A stretch of DNA of 64,000 nt from Bryobacteraceae bacterium (GTDB lineage: Bacteria > Acidobacteriota > Terriglobia > Bryobacterales > Bryobacteraceae), in the NCBI GenBank assembly GCA_019187195.1, contig JABAQT010000028.1:4202-68201 (forward strand), written 5' to 3'. Numbering within the stretch: position 1 is the first letter of the stretch; the number at the start of each line of letters is the position of its first letter. The translations under genes were made by a program, and so were the position numbers. Under the pieces are notes generated by a model, which worked only from the letters and a program-made list of their open reading frames with translations, had not been told where the DNA came from and searched no databases. Below are positions 28,648 to 39,977 of the stretch, in pieces.

Positions 28648-30348
28648 TTACCCGCTCATCGATGCCAGAAATTCCATGTTGCTGCGCGTCTTGTTCAATT
28701 TGTCGAGCAATAACTCCATCGATTCGGTCGGCGACAGCGGATTCAGAACCTTCCGCAGCACCCACACACGGTTCAACTCCTCCCGCGGCAGCAGCAACTC
28801 TTCCTTTCGCGTTCCGCTCTTGTTGATGTCAATGGCGGGAAACACTCGCTTATCCACCAGCTTCCGGTCAAGATGGATCTCCATGTTGCCCGTTCCCTTG
28901 AACTCCTCGAAAATGACGTCGTCCATGCGGCTGCCGGTATCGATAAGCGCCGTCGCCACAATCGTCAGCGATCCGCCTTCCTCGATGTTCCGCGCCGCGC
29001 CGAAAAACCGCTTCGGCCGCTGCAATGCGTTCGAATCGACGCCGCCCGAGAGCACTTTGCCTGAGGGTGGAACCACCGTGTTGTAGGCTCGCGCAAGCCT
29101 CGTGATCGAGTCGAGCAGGATCACGACATCCCGCTTGTGCTCCACCAGGCGCTTCGCCTTCTCGATCACCATCTCCGCCACCTGCACGTGCCGCGCCGCC
29201 GGCTCGTCGAACGTCGAACTGATGACCTCCCCCTTCACCGACCGCTGCATGTCCGTCACTTCTTCCGGACGCTCATCGATCAGCAGCACGATCAGCACTA
29301 CTTCCGGGTGGTTTGTCGTCACCGAGTTCGCGATGTTTTGCAGCAACATCGTTTTTCCGGTGCGCGGAGGAGCTACGATCAGGCCGCGCTGCCCCTTCCC
29401 GATCGGCGTCAGCAAATCCATCACCCGGCCGCTGTAGTTGTCCCGCACGGTCTCGAGCTTCAACCGCGAATTGGGATAAAGCGGAGTCAGGTTGTCAAAG
29501 AAAATCTTGTTGCGCGCTTCCTCGGGCGGCTCGAAGTTGATCGCGTCCACCTTGATGAGAGCGAAGTAGCGCTCGCCTTCCTTCGGTGGCCGGATCTGAC
29601 CCGAGATCGTATCGCCGGTGCGCAAATCGAAACGGCGGATCTGCGACGGCGAAACGTACACGTCGTCGGGCCCCGGCAGGTAGTTGTACTCAGGCGCGCG
29701 CAGAAAGCCGAAACCGTCGGGCAGGCATTCGAGCACACCCTCGGAGAAAATCAACCCCGACTTTTCCGCCTGCGTTTGCAGAATCTTGAAGATCAACTCC
29801 TGCTTGCGCAACCCCGCCACGCCGGGAACTCCCAGGTCCTTGGCAATCTGGTTGAGCTTCTGGATCGACATGTCCTTCAACTCCACCAAATCAAGCGTCG
29901 GGGCCCCGTTCTTCGCCGTGCGCTCCGGCCGTTCCGGCCGCTCTCCGTGCGGCCGCGGGCCTTCGATCGGACGTGCCTGTGGTTCGGCGGGTTTGGGAGC
30001 CTCGGCAGCCGCCGGAGGAACCGCTGCCGGCGCGGGAGCCGGCGGCGTGGGAGCGTGACTCGCGCCCGCCTGGACGCTGCTCGCCCGCCTCCTGACAATC
30101 GGCCCCGTTTCGCTCCTGCCTTCCGGCTTCGCGTCCGGCTTGCCTTCCACCTTGGCTTCCACCTTGCTTTCCACCTTTGCCTCGCCCTTCGCATCGGGCT
30201 TGGCATCCGGCTTCGCCTCGGGCTTATCGGCCTTTGCCTCCGCCTTCTCGGCGCTCTTCGCCTCCCTCGGCTCGCTCTTTTCCGGCTGCTCAGCCGGCTT
30301 CTCCGTGGAGCCTGTCACGGGATCTTGATCTTCGAAATTGCTTGCCAA
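28648..30348 (-). CDS. rho: Transcription termination factor Rho with lysine/alanine-repeat N-terminal extension
   Basis: This 566-residue hexameric RNA helicase terminates transcription. The conserved core starts near residue 153 ([22 protein letters not shown], Rho_N), followed by the RNA-binding fold ([23 protein letters not shown]), Walker A APPRTGKT at 326-333, [13 protein letters not shown], and the R-loop around [14 protein letters not shown]. The ~150-residue N-terminal extension is disordered-looking, with PDAK/VEAK/AEAK repeats (residues ~29-76) then a Pro/Ala-rich part. The start codon is TTG 30348, preceded by GAGGG at a good distance and lying inside the end of engB (34-base overlap). 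Confidence 0.95.
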   Translation of the reverse strand: MASNFEDQDPVTGSTEKPAEQPEKSEPREAKSAEKAEAKADKPEAKPDAKPDAKGEAKVESKVEAKVEGKPDAKPEGRSETGPIVRRRASSVQAGASHAPTPPAPAPAAVPPAAAEAPKPAEPQARPIEGPRPHGERPERPERTAKNGAPTLDLVELKDMSIQKLNQIAKDLGVPGVAGLRKQELIFKILQTQAEKSGLIFSEGVLECLPDGFGFLRAPEYNYLPGPDDVYVSPSQIRRFDLRTGDTISGQIRPPKEGERYFALIKVDAINFEPPEEARNKIFFDNLTPLYPNSRLKLETVRDNYSGRVMDLLTPIGKGQRGLIVAPPRTGKTMLLQNIANSVTTNHPEVVLIVLLIDERPEEVTDMQRSVKGEVISSTFDEPAARHVQVAEMVIEKAKRLVEHKRDVVILLDSITRLARAYNTVVPPSGKVLSGGVDSNALQRPKRFFGAARNIEEGGSLTIVATALIDTGSRMDDVIFEEFKGTGNMEIHLDRKLVDKRVFPAIDINKSGTRKEELLLPREELNRVWVLRKVLNPLSPTESMELLLDKLNKTRSNMEFLASMSG

Positions 30349-30890
30349 ATTTCCCTCACTCCCTGGCCTGTTCCGGCCGAGAAAGTCAGCGGCATCTGCT
30401 CCGGGTTTCCTTCCCGAAGCGCCGCCATCGCTTGAACCCTCTCGCGCTGAGTCTTCAGCTTATCCATCTTGGTGGCCACCACCAGGCACGGATGCCCTTG
30501 AAACTCCAGCCACTCCTTCAACTCCACGTCCATCTCCATCCAGCCGCGTCTGGCATCGAGCAGCAATAAGCACAACCGCAGGTTCTCCCGGGTCGTCAGA
30601 TAACTCTCGATCAGTTCCTTCCACCCTTTGGACTGTTGTCGGGAGACTTTCGCGTATCCATAGCCCGGCAGGTCGGCAAAATGCCACTTACCCTCTACCC
30701 GGTAAAACTGGATTGCCTGCGTGCAACCCGGAGTGGCGCTGGTTCGCGCCAGCCCTTTTTTTCCCACCAGGCAGTTGATCAGACTGGATTTGCCAACATT
30801 GCTCCGCCCGAGGAATGCGATCTCCGGCAATGTCCCCGCCGGAAAAAGCTCAGGCTTGACTGCCCCTATTATAAACTCAGCGGACATCAT
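30315..30890 (-). CDS. engB: Ribosome-biogenesis GTPase EngB/YsxC
   Basis: This 191-residue GTPase acts in assembly of the large ribosomal subunit. The G motifs are GRSNVGKS (28-35), a T-rich switch (SATPGCTQ), [14 protein letters not shown] and SAGTGQG. The start is taken at the first ATG of a tandem pair (30890), because upstream in-frame residues are not family-like; the second ATG at 30887 is equally possible. It is 63 bases after lon, and its 3' end overlaps the rho start by 34 bases, so rho translation probably depends on engB translation. Confidence 0.93.
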   Translation of the reverse strand: MMSAEFIIGAVKPELFPAGTLPEIAFLGRSNVGKSSLINCLVGKKGLARTSATPGCTQAIQFYRVEGKWHFADLPGYGYAKVSRQQSKGWKELIESYLTTRENLRLCLLLLDARRGWMEMDVELKEWLEFQGHPCLVVATKMDKLKTQRERVQAMAALREGNPEQMPLTFSAGTGQGVREIWQAISKIKIP

Positions 30891-30953
30891 TTGCCGGACA
30901 CCCCCGCCGCGGCCCCGGTCCACGGCGGCGTTCCTCGTCTTCCCTGACGCCCC

Positions 30954-33371
<2,418 letters not shown>

Positions 33372-33500
33372 GTGTTTCAGGGGATTGACCTTCGCTTCAA
33401 ACAGTCCCGGCTTCGGAATACTTCTCTAACGGCGCCGCCCCGGGCGGCTCAGAGTCCGGTAACTCCACGAGGAAACCACGCGTGTCCGCGAGCGCCTCAA

Positions 33501-34775
33501 CTAACCTGCCTTCTCGAGCAAGGTTAAATTGATCTTCTGCGACAACACCATCTCTTTGGTCACGACGAACTCGCGAACCTTCTTATAGGAGGGGACATAG
33601 TACATCAGATCGAGCATCATGTCCTCGAGGATCATTCGCAATCCTCGCGCCCCCACCTTCCGTTCGAGCGCTAGCGACGCGATGGCATCCAGGGCGTCGT
33701 CCGTAAATTTCAGTCTAACATTTTCGTACTCGAACAGTTTCTGGTACTGTCGCGTGATGGCGTTCTTCGGCTTGGAAAGTATCTGGATCAACGCCTCTTT
33801 GCTGAGATCCTCGAGCACCGCCACCACCGGAAGACGTCCGATGAATTCAGGAATGAACCCAAACCGGATCAGGTCGATCGGCTGTATCTGCTCGAGCAGG
33901 TTCAGATCCCTGCGCCCGGAATAACTGGAAGCAGCCGCCTTCTTTTCGCCTTCTTCCCCGTTCCGGAACCCGATCGACCGCCGCCCCACGCGCCGCGAGA
34001 TGATCTTCTCGAGTCCAATGAACGCGCCTCCGCAGATAAACAGGATGTTTCCGGTGTCGACCGGCGTGAACTCCTGGTGCGGATGCTTGCGCCCGCCCTG
34101 CGGCGGAACGTTCGCCACCGTCCCTTCCAGGATCTTCAGCAGCGCCTGCTGAACCCCCTCCCCCGATACATCGCGCGTAATCGACGGATTCTCGTCCTTG
34201 CGCCCGATCTTGTCGATTTCATCGATGTAAATGATCCCCTGCTGGCAGCGCTGCACGTCCCAGTCGGCGTTCTGCAGCAGGCGCAGGATGATGTTCTCGA
34301 CATCTTCGCCCACATACCCGGCTTCCGTCAGTGTGGTCGCGTCCACGATCGCGAACGGAACATCCAGAATCCGCGCCAGCGTTTGCGCCAGCAGCGTCTT
34401 CCCCGTTCCCGTCGGTCCGATGAGCACGATGTTCGACTTCGACAGCTCGACCTCCGTCGTGCGCTGCTTGCTCATCTGAATCCGCTTATAGTGGTTGTAA
34501 ACAGCCACCGCCAGCTTCTTCTTCGTCGCTTCCTGCCCTATGACGTACTGATCCAGGTACTCCTTCAGCTCCAGCGGCTTGGGGAGTTTATGAGGAGCCC
34601 CATGGGAGTGATCCTGGCGGTCGTCCTCCAATATCGAGTTGCATACGGCGATGCATTCGTCGCAGATGTAAGCTCGGGGATAATCACTGGGGGAAGAAAT
34701 GAGCTTGCCAACTACGTCCTGACTCTTGTGACAAAACGAACATCGTAGCGTATCGTCAGAACTGGTACGTTTCAC
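33501..34775 (-). CDS. clpX: ATP-dependent Clp protease ATP-binding subunit ClpX
   Basis: This 424-residue unfoldase delivers substrates to ClpP. The N-terminal zinc-binding domain has C12, C15, C38 and C41 (CSFC and CDEC). Walker A is GPTGTGKT at 120-127, and the IGF-type and sensor segments ([23 protein letters not shown]) are intact. It starts at GTG 34775, with GGGAG about 8 bases upstream. clpP and tig, the usual upstream partners, are not present. Instead clpX is the first gene of a clpX-lon-engB-rho block with its own promoter. Confidence 0.97.
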   Translation of the reverse strand: MKRTSSDDTLRCSFCHKSQDVVGKLISSPSDYPRAYICDECIAVCNSILEDDRQDHSHGAPHKLPKPLELKEYLDQYVIGQEATKKKLAVAVYNHYKRIQMSKQRTTEVELSKSNIVLIGPTGTGKTLLAQTLARILDVPFAIVDATTLTEAGYVGEDVENIILRLLQNADWDVQRCQQGIIYIDEIDKIGRKDENPSITRDVSGEGVQQALLKILEGTVANVPPQGGRKHPHQEFTPVDTGNILFICGGAFIGLEKIISRRVGRRSIGFRNGEEGEKKAAASSYSGRRDLNLLEQIQPIDLIRFGFIPEFIGRLPVVAVLEDLSKEALIQILSKPKNAITRQYQKLFEYENVRLKFTDDALDAIASLALERKVGARGLRMILEDMMLDLMYYVPSYKKVREFVVTKEMVLSQKINLTLLEKAG

Positions 34776-34837
34776 AAATTAGGCTCCCACGCCGGAAGAA
34801 ACCCCGGCACTCACGAGCATCGGCATCCTACGCCCTT

Positions 34838-34866
34838 ATTATCTCCTGCCTCCGTCCGTCTGGCAA
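34838..34866 (-). promoter_or_regulatory. Promoter of clpX
   Basis: On the minus strand TTGCCA (34861-34866) and GATAAT (34838-34843) are exactly 17 bases apart. The start site would be near 34831, giving a leader of about 55 bases to the GTG of clpX. No heat-shock (sigma-32-type) or CIRCE element is obvious. Confidence 0.65.
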
Positions 34867-35075
34867 TGGACTTGTTTGGCTGGCTTTGTTTTCGTAACCT
34901 TAATTACAGTTCACGCCCCCCTTCCCACCCACTTCCCCCTCTCGAATTAGAAATCAAAAATTCACATACATTAATCTGTCACGTTTGCGATATTCATGTC
35001 ACAATTCTGTACGGAACGTGGTTGCCGTCCAACGGGTGCAAACCCCATGGCAAACCCCGTCCAGGAGCGCCGGGA
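34867..35075 (+). promoter_or_regulatory. AT-rich upstream region of the small protein/metzincin pair
   Basis: Within a GC-rich genome this stretch is markedly AT-rich, especially ~34948-35010, and contains no gene I can support. It holds TTGGCT-17-CTTAAT (34876-34904) as a weak promoter. It also has a direct repeat TGTCAC at 34977-34982 and 34997-35002, exactly 20 bases apart, which is the layout of an operator on one helix face. A frame open from 34866 into the downstream gene has no protein-like content, so it is taken as non-coding. Confidence 0.4.
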
Positions 35076-35375
35076 ATGCCTGTCTTGAAAGTGGATCTGC
35101 AAGAAGGTTTTTCGGGTGAGACCGTTGTTTTGCTCCTCAACGGGAGCGAAGTCTACCGGGGCACTCCGAAGACGCGTACGCAAATCGGCTTTGCCGACAC
35201 CCGTTCTTTCGATCTTCCTTCTCCGCAAGCCACGCTCGAGGTTTCCACTCCCCGGTCCGGCGCTTCGAAATCGACGGTCCTGGATCTCTCCCGGGACCTC
35301 TATGCCGGCGTATCGCTCGCCCCGGATGGCAGCATCGTGATCCATCCCTCGAGCGAGCCCTTCGGGTACGTCTGA
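35076..35375 (+). CDS. Small beta-rich protein of unknown function, upstream partner of the metzincin
   Basis: This 99-residue protein starts at ATG 35076 behind AGGAG. It has no signal peptide, membrane segment or cysteine. The sequence alternates hydrophobic and polar residues (VLKVDLQEGFSG, TVVLLLNGSEVYRG, TQIGFADTRSFDL, LEVSTPRSG, VSLAPDGSIVIHP), as expected for a beta sandwich. I do not recognise the family. It lies 161 bases before a large metzincin-type protein on the same strand, and its stop codon is built into a perfect 11-bp inverted repeat. An inhibitor, chaperone or structural partner of the protease is possible, but this is inference from position only. Confidence 0.65.
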   Translation: MPVLKVDLQEGFSGETVVLLLNGSEVYRGTPKTRTQIGFADTRSFDLPSPQATLEVSTPRSGASKSTVLDLSRDLYAGVSLAPDGSIVIHPSSEPFGYV

Positions 35376-35410
35376 CGCGCGCGCTTTTCCAGCGGTTCGG
35401 CGCGCGTCAG
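35372..35410 (+). terminator. Perfect 11-bp hairpin over the stop codon of the small gene
   Basis: CTGACGCGCGC (35372-35382) pairs without mismatch with GCGCGCGTCAG (35400-35410) around a 17-base loop. The TGA stop at 35373-35375 is in the left arm. No U-tract follows, so it may be an attenuator, RNA-stability element or Rho-assisted stop rather than a classic intrinsic terminator. Further palindromes lie in the same gap at 35479-35490 and 35492-35510. Confidence 0.55.
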
Positions 35411-35536
35411 GTTGCTCGCGATCAGTCAACTTCATTCGGCTCTCCGGGGAAAGGTGTTTCTTCACTCTCCCGGGGGCCGCCGCGCGCGGCACGGCATCCC
35501 CGCCATGCCGCACGGTTCAGAAAAAGGAGAGTAATC

Positions 35537-37645
35537 GTGGCAAATTCCCATTCCAAACACGACGCCATTCAGGAAGCCGTCGCCAGAATGAAAGCCGAGG
35601 AGACCATCGAGGCTACCAGCCTTCCAACCCCAACCATCCCTCTGCCGCTGTTTCTGCCCAACAGCGGCCTCTATACCTACTCGCTGCTGCTCCCCCTGGA
35701 GCCTCTCCCCTCCATCCCAACGCCGATTCCCGTCCCTATCCCCGGCCCCGCGCCCGGGAACGGCCCCACGGGCGGCGTGGAAGCGACGGAAGCCGTTGCT
35801 CCTTCGCCTGCCTCGCTGCTGCTTCCCTACGAGGAGCTGCGGCTCGACGTCGATGGCAACTACCCGCAAATGAAAGCCAGCGGACAGATATCCGGCTTCC
35901 GGGTCACCCCGGCCTACTGGATTGCCGACGTCGTCAAGACCGCCTCCAACACCTACGAGGGAAACATCTGGTACAAGGACGGCAATCTCTCTCTCATCCC
36001 TCAAACCAACGTCAGAATCGAAGTCAAGCGGACCCTCTTCTCCCCTCAAAGCGCCAAAGTCACCTTTACCGGGGGAGGAGCCTCGATCAAAGTCCGCGCA
36101 TTCAAATATAAGTCCCGGTATTTCCACCCCGTCAACTTTGAATTCGACACCGCCGAAGGCGTCACGCCGGTGCTCTCCTACAACACCGGCTCCCATCCGA
36201 ACCGCCCGGCTTCGCTCCCCGCCGAAAACCTCAGCATTGCCACCGTCTACCGCCGCACCGGCTTCAATGTCACCATCTCCGGATCGGGCGGCACGGTCCC
36301 CATCGCCGAAGCAGGAGCCAACGCCAAGTGGAGCGACATGGAAATGCATGACGCCATGCAGATCCACTGGTCCAAGTTCACCAACGCCCCCCGGTGGGCG
36401 CTCTGGACCTTCTTTGCCTCGCTCCATGAAATGGGAACCAGCCTCGGCGGCATCATGTTCGATGACATCGGCCCCAACCACCGCCAGGGCACTTCGCTGT
36501 TCCTCGATTCCTTCATCAAGAACGCCCCGGCCGGCGACCCCGCTCCCTCCGCCTGGGTCAACCGCATGATCTTCTGGACCGCCTGCCACGAAATGGGCCA
36601 CTCCTTCAACCTCGCCCACTCCTGGCAGAAGAACCTCGGAGTCCAGTGGATTCCCCTCGCCAACGAACCCCTCGAACGCAGCTTCATGAACTACCCCTAC
36701 AACGTCCCCGGAGGCACTTCCGCCTTCTTCTCGGACTTCGAGTTCCGTTTCAGCAACACCGAACTCCTGTTCATGCGCCACGCCCCGTTCCGTTTCGTCG
36801 AACAGGGCAACGCCGACTGGTTCGACCATCACGCCTTCCAGCAGGCCAACGTCTCGCCCGAGCCGAAATTCTCGCTCTCGGTCGAGTGCGCGGGCAAAAC
36901 CCCCACGTTCGAATTCCTCGAACCCGTCGTCGTGCACCTCAGCCTCAGAAACATCACTCCCCACCCGCAACTGGTCGAGCAGCAACTGCTCGCCTCGCCC
37001 GAGCATATGACCATCGTCATCAAGAAGCGCGGCAAGCCCGCCCGCGAATTGATCACCTTCTCCCAGCGCTGCTGGCAGGAAAACTCCAATGTCCTCATGC
37101 CCGGCGAGGAAATGAAGGATTCCGTCTTCCTTGTCGGCCGCAACGGGTGGGATATCGCCGAGCCCGGCTACTACACCGTCCAGGCCTGCGTTCATCTGCC
37201 CAACGAGGACATCGTCTCCGAGCCCGTCGCCATTCGCATCGCTCCGCCCAAGGGCTACGAGGAGCAGCACATCGCCCAGGATCTCTTCTCCGATTCGGCG
37301 GGGCGCGTGCTCAACTTCGACGGCTCGCGGTTCCTTCAATCGGCAAACGACACCTTGCGCGAACTCGTCGAGCGCTTCCCCAACTCGAAAGCCGCGATTC
37401 ATGCCGCGGTCGCCCTCGCCGGCCCCTTCGCCTCCGACTACAAACAGGTGGCCGTCGACGGGGCCAGGCACACCCTCAAGGTCAGCAAAGCCGATCAGAA
37501 AGAGGCTCGCCAACTGCTTTCTCCCCTCATCGATGAGCCGCAGAAGGCCGCCGCTACCCTCGGCCAGATTGACTACGATTACTACCACAATCGCTTCAAA
37601 CCGCTGCTCGAGGAAATGAGAAAGGCGGCCAGGGCGGGACGCTAA
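35537..37645 (+). CDS. Large metzincin-type zinc metalloprotease without signal peptide
   Basis: This 702-residue protein starts at GTG 35537 behind a strong AAGGAGAG. The full metzincin zinc motif HExxHxxxxxH is present as HEMGHSFNLAH at residues 351-361, followed by a Met-turn candidate SFMNY about 35 residues later. The N-terminus is hydrophilic, then comes a proline-rich region (~30-77, many P-x-P). There is no Sec or Tat signal, so it is either cytoplasmic or exported by another route. A second H-E-M-G-T-S segment at 297 resembles the zinc motif but lacks its second His. Beta-rich (~460-570) and helical parts complete the C-terminus. I do not recognise a named family. Confidence 0.8.
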   Translation: MANSHSKHDAIQEAVARMKAEETIEATSLPTPTIPLPLFLPNSGLYTYSLLLPLEPLPSIPTPIPVPIPGPAPGNGPTGGVEATEAVAPSPASLLLPYEELRLDVDGNYPQMKASGQISGFRVTPAYWIADVVKTASNTYEGNIWYKDGNLSLIPQTNVRIEVKRTLFSPQSAKVTFTGGGASIKVRAFKYKSRYFHPVNFEFDTAEGVTPVLSYNTGSHPNRPASLPAENLSIATVYRRTGFNVTISGSGGTVPIAEAGANAKWSDMEMHDAMQIHWSKFTNAPRWALWTFFASLHEMGTSLGGIMFDDIGPNHRQGTSLFLDSFIKNAPAGDPAPSAWVNRMIFWTACHEMGHSFNLAHSWQKNLGVQWIPLANEPLERSFMNYPYNVPGGTSAFFSDFEFRFSNTELLFMRHAPFRFVEQGNADWFDHHAFQQANVSPEPKFSLSVECAGKTPTFEFLEPVVVHLSLRNITPHPQLVEQQLLASPEHMTIVIKKRGKPARELITFSQRCWQENSNVLMPGEEMKDSVFLVGRNGWDIAEPGYYTVQACVHLPNEDIVSEPVAIRIAPPKGYEEQHIAQDLFSDSAGRVLNFDGSRFLQSANDTLRELVERFPNSKAAIHAAVALAGPFASDYKQVAVDGARHTLKVSKADQKEARQLLSPLIDEPQKAAATLGQIDYDYYHNRFKPLLEEMRKAARAGR

Positions 37646-37666
37646 CCAGTCCGCGCAGTCTCCCGG

Positions 37667-37694
37667 CGGGATGGCGCCCCATGCCGCCATCCCG
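37667..37694 (+). terminator. Terminator-like hairpin after the metzincin gene
   Basis: CGGGATGGC (37667-37675) and GCCATCCCG (37686-37694) form a perfect 9-bp stem with a 10-base loop, 21 bases after the stop codon. It is followed by GTCATTTCT, only weakly U-rich. Confidence 0.6.
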
Positions 37695-37736
37695 TCATTT
37701 CTGCGGGTGATCGATACTTGCTACTAGAATGAGATC

Positions 37737-38888
37737 GTGGTTCTCCACCGTCTTGCTCTTTGGCTCTGTCTCGCCCTTCTATTCACTGCCTGTGGCCGGA
37801 AAACCGCCGCTCAACAGGAACCGCCGCGTTCCCTCGATATTCCGCGCAGCGCCGCCGTCGATCAGGTAGCCCGCTTCCTCGGCGGCGTCAAATCCACCCC
37901 CGGCTCTCCTCTCGCCGGCCTCGAAAAAGATCCGGCCTGGCGCTGGCACCGCATCGACTTCAACCGCATGTGGGCCCGCTTCGAGCAGGACCGGCTTCCA
38001 AAGCTGCGCGACTTCCAACAGAAGTCCATCACCGGCCATTCCTTCCAATCCGCCACTCTCTTTTACCCCTTCGGCGGCCCGGACATCCTCACCGCCCACA
38101 CCTTCTTCCCCGATAAGAAAACTTACGTCCTCGTGGGCCTCGAACCGCCCGGCACTTTGCCCAACATGGACGCCATCCGCAAGCTGAATCTCGAACGCTA
38201 TCTGCCGCGCGTTCGCCGCACCCTCGGCAGTCTGCTCCGCAGCAGCTTTTTCATCACCGCCAACATGGATGCCCAGCTCCGCGGCCAGATCACCGACGGC
38301 GTCCTCCCGGTCCTGCTCGTGCAACTGGCGCGCATGAACTGCGATGTGCTCGGCTACCAGCCCGCGACGTTGGACCACTCGGGCCGGCTCACCGCCCGCC
38401 GGAAACAGGAAGGCCGCGCCTCGTCCCTGCGCAACGACGCCGTCGCGCTCGACTTCCGCTGCCCCGGAGCCGGCCCTCAGCGTCTCGTCTACCTCTCGGT
38501 GAACCTCAGCAACTCTCCTCTGCGCGCCAACTCTTCCTTCCAGGCCTACATTGACTCGCTCGAACCGGTTACCACCTTCATCAAGTCCGCCTCCTACCTC
38601 CCCCATCGCAAGGACTTCTCCGAAGTGCGCTCCCTCATCCTGAAGGGCAGCAGCGGAATTGTGCAGGACGATACAGGCATTCCTTTCCGCCTCATCGACA
38701 AAGGCAAATGGGACGTGCGCCTGTATGGAAACTATACCCGCCCCTATGGCGCCAGTTTCCGCTACCTCGAGCAGCCGGACCTCAGGAAAGAGTTCGAACA
38801 GGGCCACGGCGCTCCTCTGCCCTTCTTCATAGGCTACGGCTTTGGCCGCGCCCCCTCCACCCTCATGGTCTTCACCCGCAAGGGTTGA
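37737..38888 (+). CDS. Lipoprotein of unknown function
   Basis: This 383-residue protein starts at GTG 37737. It has a lipoprotein signal, LALLFTAC, with the lipid-bearing cysteine at residue 19. The mature protein is a mixed alpha/beta sequence with no motif I can name; it contains FYPFGGPDILTAHTFFP, YVLVGLEPPGTLP and a C-terminal FFIGYGFGRAPSTLMVF. An in-frame TAGAAT hexamer lies 6 bases before the start codon, so the message may be leaderless. It stands between the metzincin terminator and a Tat-exported deacetylase. Position and length argue for a real gene; no function is proposed. Confidence 0.75.
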   Translation: MVLHRLALWLCLALLFTACGRKTAAQQEPPRSLDIPRSAAVDQVARFLGGVKSTPGSPLAGLEKDPAWRWHRIDFNRMWARFEQDRLPKLRDFQQKSITGHSFQSATLFYPFGGPDILTAHTFFPDKKTYVLVGLEPPGTLPNMDAIRKLNLERYLPRVRRTLGSLLRSSFFITANMDAQLRGQITDGVLPVLLVQLARMNCDVLGYQPATLDHSGRLTARRKQEGRASSLRNDAVALDFRCPGAGPQRLVYLSVNLSNSPLRANSSFQAYIDSLEPVTTFIKSASYLPHRKDFSEVRSLILKGSSGIVQDDTGIPFRLIDKGKWDVRLYGNYTRPYGASFRYLEQPDLRKEFEQGHGAPLPFFIGYGFGRAPSTLMVFTRKG

Positions 38889-38941
38889 CCTCGCCTGTCT
38901 TTCCCCGATGGCCGCGAAAAAGTAGCGCCATTAGTAATACC

Positions 38942-39907
38942 ATGGAGCCGATGAACCGCAGAGGCTTCTTTTCCCGTTTCCTCGCGGCCGGAGCAGCTCT
39001 TCCGGCCGCCCAGGCCCAATCCGGCCGCCCCGTCGCGCCATACGACGATCACGGACCACTCGTCATCGAGCGCCCCCGCTCCGGCAAACCCCGCGCCGGC
39101 CAGGTCGCCGTCGCCATTCAACCGCATGCCGACGACATCCCCCTCTTCGCCGCGGGCACCTTCTTTAAACTGCTCGACGAGGGAGCCACCGGCTACATGA
39201 TCCGCGTCACCAACGATGACATGGCCGGTCCCGGCTGGTACGCCGAAACCGTCACCACCAACGAGCGCGACGTCAACGCGCTCGACAAGGTCCTCGGCGT
39301 CAGGAAGCGCTTCGACCTCAACTACAACAACCACATGATGGACAACATCGCCCGCTCGGAACTCCGCGCCCGCTTCATCTTCCTGTTCCGGCTCGTGAAA
39401 GCCGACATCGTCGTCTCCTACGATCCCTGGGGCCACTACGAGGAGAACCCCGACCACTACGTCACCGCCGCCTGCGTCGAAGCTGCCTGCTGGATGGCCG
39501 GAGGCTCCAAGGATTACCCCGAACACTTCGAGGCCGGCCTCAGGCCTCACGGCGTCCGCGAAAAATACTACTTCTCCCGGTTTCAGCAGCGCGTCAATCG
39601 CGTCGTGGACATCGCCCCCTGGGTCGAAAAGAAAATCGACGCCAACCTCCAGAACAAAGCCCAGGGACCGGCCGGCGAAAACGGAGCCCGCCTCCGCGCC
39701 CGCCTCGATAAGGAGGGCAGAACGCTTCCCCTGCTCGGCTCGAACGACGATACCGCCAACCGCAACTACATCCGCGAATTCGTCCTTGCCCGTGACCGTG
39801 AAATCGGCAAACGTTTCGGCCTGTCCTACGCCGAGCAGTACCACTACATCGGCCCCGAGGAAAATCGTATCGAAAATTACATCCGGCAAAACGCCAGGCC
39901 GCGTTAG
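38942..39907 (+). CDS. Tat-exported PIG-L (LmbE-like) family deacetylase
   Basis: This 321-residue protein has a twin-arginine signal (NRRGFFSRFLAAGAALPAAQAQ). The zinc motif of the PIG-L/LmbE N-acetylglucosaminyl deacetylase family appears as PHADD at 61-65 (usually PHPDD), and the third metal ligand is in NPDHYVTA. These enzymes remove acetyl groups from GlcNAc-containing or related substrates. The start is ATG 38942; ATG 38951 would keep the Tat motif but shorten the n-region. The gap to the upstream lipoprotein is 53 bases, so cotranscription is possible. The substrate is unknown. Confidence 0.85.
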   Translation: MEPMNRRGFFSRFLAAGAALPAAQAQSGRPVAPYDDHGPLVIERPRSGKPRAGQVAVAIQPHADDIPLFAAGTFFKLLDEGATGYMIRVTNDDMAGPGWYAETVTTNERDVNALDKVLGVRKRFDLNYNNHMMDNIARSELRARFIFLFRLVKADIVVSYDPWGHYEENPDHYVTAACVEAACWMAGGSKDYPEHFEAGLRPHGVREKYYFSRFQQRVNRVVDIAPWVEKKIDANLQNKAQGPAGENGARLRARLDKEGRTLPLLGSNDDTANRNYIREFVLARDREIGKRFGLSYAEQYHYIGPEENRIENYIRQNARPR

Positions 39908-39977
39908 CCGCGAAATTCTCCTCCGGCCCTATTAAGAAGTCCGAATTCCGCCGATCTCTGCTCCGAGCGCAATCACT

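Noticed and set aside
30121-30303. Possible DNA repeat array in rho
   Set aside because: The repeats encode a Lys/Ala/Glu/Asp-rich N-terminal extension in frame with Rho and are irregular in length.
34866-35075. 70-residue extension of the small protein frame
   Set aside because: The extension is AT-rich, has no protein-like pattern, and AGGAG precedes the internal ATG 35076.
35462-37690. 742-codon open frame on the minus strand opposite the metzincin
   Set aside because: Antisense shadow with Gly/Asp/Glu/Val-rich composition and no motif; the plus strand has a strong ribosome site and the zinc motif.
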